Origin: Kiritimatiellia bacterium
GTDB taxonomy: Bacteria > Verrucomicrobiota > Kiritimatiellia > CAIVKH01
Assembly: GCA_027493775.1 (NCBI GenBank)
Contig: JAOSKE010000001.1
Coordinates: 1,320,917-1,384,916 of the forward strand
Direction of reading: 5' to 3'
Length of the DNA: 64,000 bases
Below are positions 62,101-64,000 of this stretch, piece after piece. The notes under the pieces were generated by a model that worked only from the letters and a program-made list of their open reading frames with translations, searched no databases and was not told where the DNA came from. The position numbers and the translations under genes are program-made. Position 1 is the stretch's first letter, and each line of letters starts with the position of its first letter.

Positions 62101-63315
62101 GGAACGTTCTGTCACGGCGTGGGCAAATTCGTGACCGATAATGTCCAGCACGGCGAGACTGTTTGCGTCCTCCCCATTGCCATCGCCGATATAGAGCTGC
62201 TCGCCGTCCCAATAAGCGTTCACGTAGTTTGTGCCCTGATGAACGTTCGCGCGAGCAAGCGAGTTGTCGCCGTCAAAACTTGGCAGTCCATGTACATCAC
62301 GAAAGTAACGATGGACAGCATCCATCGCTAGCGCTGCGGATATTTCTGTGGGATCAGAAACGCCCCAATCATCTGTGTCGCGATAGGCATGCGATGAAGC
62401 ATCGGGCCATCCGCTCGCTGCGGCGTTTTTTATGACCCACTGTTGGTTCGTGTTGTATAGGTAGTACTTGTTGTTTGTGTTCTGCTTCCACCCCATCACA
62501 TTCGTCGCACCACCGCCTTCGCCGGGCAGCTTCACGCCGACGATGGCGGTGTGAAATCCATTTGTTGTCGGTGCCGCGATGTGAAAAATCTTGCTGACGC
62601 GATCAATCACCCGGCCCGTTTGTGCATCCACCCAATATATCCATCGCCCCGGCTCACTTGTGCCCTCGCCATAGGTCAGGGTCAGTTGGTACGCCAACCG
62701 CGAAGGCGTTCGACGGGCAAAGACCACCAACTCCGGCTCACCCTGCAAATCGCCAGTTGGAGAGCCGCGCCGCTGTAAATCCGCCTGTGCAGAAAGAACC
62801 GCATCACCCGAGGAAAGCTGTGGCGCAACCGACAGCGTGATCCCGGGAATGTAGCGACCATTAACTTCGTAGGCGCGATCCTGTTTATCGAAGTGAACAA
62901 TCAGCTCCGCGCCAACTACGCGCAGATTATTGTGACGCTGCTCAACACGGACATGGTGATAACCCAATTTATCAGACTGCGTGCGTTTTGCGCGAAACTC
63001 GCGGGAAGCGTTACTTGCACGGAGCATCCCCGAAACGTTGTCCAACACCGCGATCGTGCGCTGTTCATACGTCGCGTTTCGCGTGAGTTGAAGTCCGGGC
63101 CCGCGCGAAAAGCTGCTGCGGACACCCAGGTCAGCGCCCCGAATGGATGCGACTTCACCGCGCGCCGCATTCCAGCGCACGGTCACACCTTCCGCTTTGG
63201 CCGCTGTGATTGCCGCTGTTTGATCTGGCGGGAGATTTTGAGCCGCGACGCCGAACGGCAGAAGCAAAATCCCAAGCAGCAGTTGACGCAATAGGTTGCG
63301 GAGGAAGGTGTTCAT
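56129..63315 (-). CDS. giant secreted protease: M4 metalloprotease + GATase-like + BACON-type repeats + S8 subtilase (six frame slips)
   Basis: After six one-base repairs this is one frame of about 2,394 residues (7,185 bp, 3 x 2,395). Start ATG 63315 follows GAGGAGTG; the signal peptide is LLLGILLLPFGVAAQ. Order: FTP-like prodomain; M4 peptidase with IIGHEFAHAVTERSAD (zinc HExxH), GALNESFSDIFG and GGVHQNSGVQNFFYYL; BACON/anchor-like repeats (ANEPWLDVSPTAGEIEAMSS); a jelly-roll; a GATase-like domain (NILIYADDPRHRAPNTYIDQ); S8 prodomain; S8 peptidase with VIVAISDSGVDYNHEDL (Asp), DHNHGTHVAGT (His) and NMSGTSMATPHVSGAAALLL (Ser); more repeats; and an LTD-like C-terminus. Slips: about 61850 (+T), 61274 (G missing), 59014 (G missing), 56800 (+A), 56747 (+G), 56702 (+C). 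Confidence 0.82.
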
Positions 63316-63442
63316 CCATTCACTCCTCTAGCGCGAAGTAATGAAGAAGTACGGCACTCGCGAAAAAGTACACCAGCAGAGGGACGACGTCAGTACCAAT
63401 CGCACCTATTATTATCGGAAAGCGAAAGGAGGGCAAAATGCG

Positions 63443-64000
63443 CTAAAATAATTCGCCCTGACGATTTGGGGCCTTGAGGCCGAATTTTTTTGTAGCAAAG
63501 CTCTGTCGCCACCCGGCCCTGAGGCGTCCGCTTGAGGTAGCCTTCTTGGATCAAATATGGCTCATATACTTCTTCAATCGTGCCCGCTTCTTCGCTGACG
63601 GAGACGGCGATGGAACTGACCCCGACGGGGCCGCCGGAGAACTTGTGAACAATGGTTTCGAGGATGCGCTTATCCATCTCATCCAAACCATTCTCGTCAA
63701 TATCGAGCATGGAGAGCGCCTTGTCCGCGACATCGCGTGTAATTTTGTTGCCCGCCTTCACCTGCGCGTAGTCGCGAACCCAGCGCAGCAGGTTGTTGGC
63801 AATACGCGGTGTGCCGCGCGAGCGCTTGGCGATCTCGCCCGCACCGTCGTCGTCCACATCTACATTTACGATCCGCGCAGAACGCTGAACAATTTGCATC
63901 AGCTCCGGGGGCGAATAGTAGTCGAGGCGATTCGCCAAGCCGAAACGCGAGCGAAGTGGCGCCGAGAGCAAGCCGCTTCGCGTCGTTGCGCCGACCAAGG
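63443..64000 (-). CDS. ruvB: Holliday junction helicase subunit RuvB (5' end beyond window; one extra base)
   Basis: RuvB drives branch migration with RuvA. The visible part is about 185 residues and starts inside the core at [20 protein letters not shown], the sensor-1/arginine-finger region of the AAA+ domain. [20 protein letters not shown] (sensor 2) and the C-terminal winged helix ([40 protein letters not shown]) follow. T7 at 63485-63491 (A7 coding) should be six. Restored, the end reads [18 protein letters not shown] and stops at 63443. As written the frame runs to 63390 with an atypical tail. It ends 128 bp before the protease gene start. Confidence 0.93.

Overview
This 64 kb window, at roughly 58-60% G+C, looks like chromosomal DNA of a free-living Gram-negative bacterium, most likely from the PVC superphylum (Kiritimatiellota / Verrucomicrobiota / Lentisphaerota). 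That is inference: it rests on giant secreted proteins built from lamin-tail (LTD), CotH and BACON-like modules, a type II secretion operon with PilM/PilO-like L and M subunits, and lipoproteins with lipoboxes. No rRNA or tRNA gene and no CRISPR array was seen.

Layout. 1-8.6 kb holds housekeeping genes: mutS (cut by the left edge), a membrane-anchored hypothetical, rplU-rpmA-obg, msrA, a beta-hydroxyacid-dehydrogenase-like gene and recQ. 8.9-16.7 kb is one about 2,600-residue secreted LTD/CotH protein. 16.9-21.6 kb holds doxX-marR with a near-perfect operator, a divergent GH20 hexosaminidase-like gene, and an Lrp/AsnC regulator with an aminotransferase. 21.86-22.98 kb is an IS630-type element inserted in the stop codon of a zinc-ribbon gene. 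23.4-36.0 kb, minus strand, is a complete gspE-F-G-H-I-J-K-L-M-D operon ending in a sensor histidine kinase. 36.2-39.0 kb has two GT4-like glycosyltransferases. 39.2-41.5 kb is a restriction-modification pair whose C5 methyltransferase carries an extra N-terminal RHH-like domain. 41.7-49.8 kb, minus strand, is a tightly coupled seven-gene operon of exported proteins and lipoproteins, including two CsgG/LpoB-like lipoproteins and a 1,400-residue glycine-zipper / zinc-ribbon protein; it is the best candidate here for an undescribed system. 50.2-55.9 kb has a small lipoprotein, a CPBP membrane protease and dnaK-groES-groEL. 56.1-63.3 kb, minus strand, encodes one secreted about 2,390-residue polypeptide with both an M4 metalloprotease and an S8 subtilase domain. 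ruvB is cut by the right edge.

One property colours the whole annotation. At least 21 single-base indels, mostly in short homopolymers, break otherwise well-conserved reading frames, including essential genes (rpmA, obg, groES, dnaK, ruvB). Restoring one base each time gives a continuous protein, and in both giant genes the repaired length is an exact multiple of three. I read them as base-calling or assembly errors, not gene decay, and annotate such genes as single CDS spans with the break points stated.

How the genes may work together (inference): the T2SS would export large multidomain enzymes and adhesins such as the LTD/CotH and M4-S8 proteins. The GH20, aminotransferase and glycosyltransferase genes suit a polysaccharide- and protein-degrading life style.
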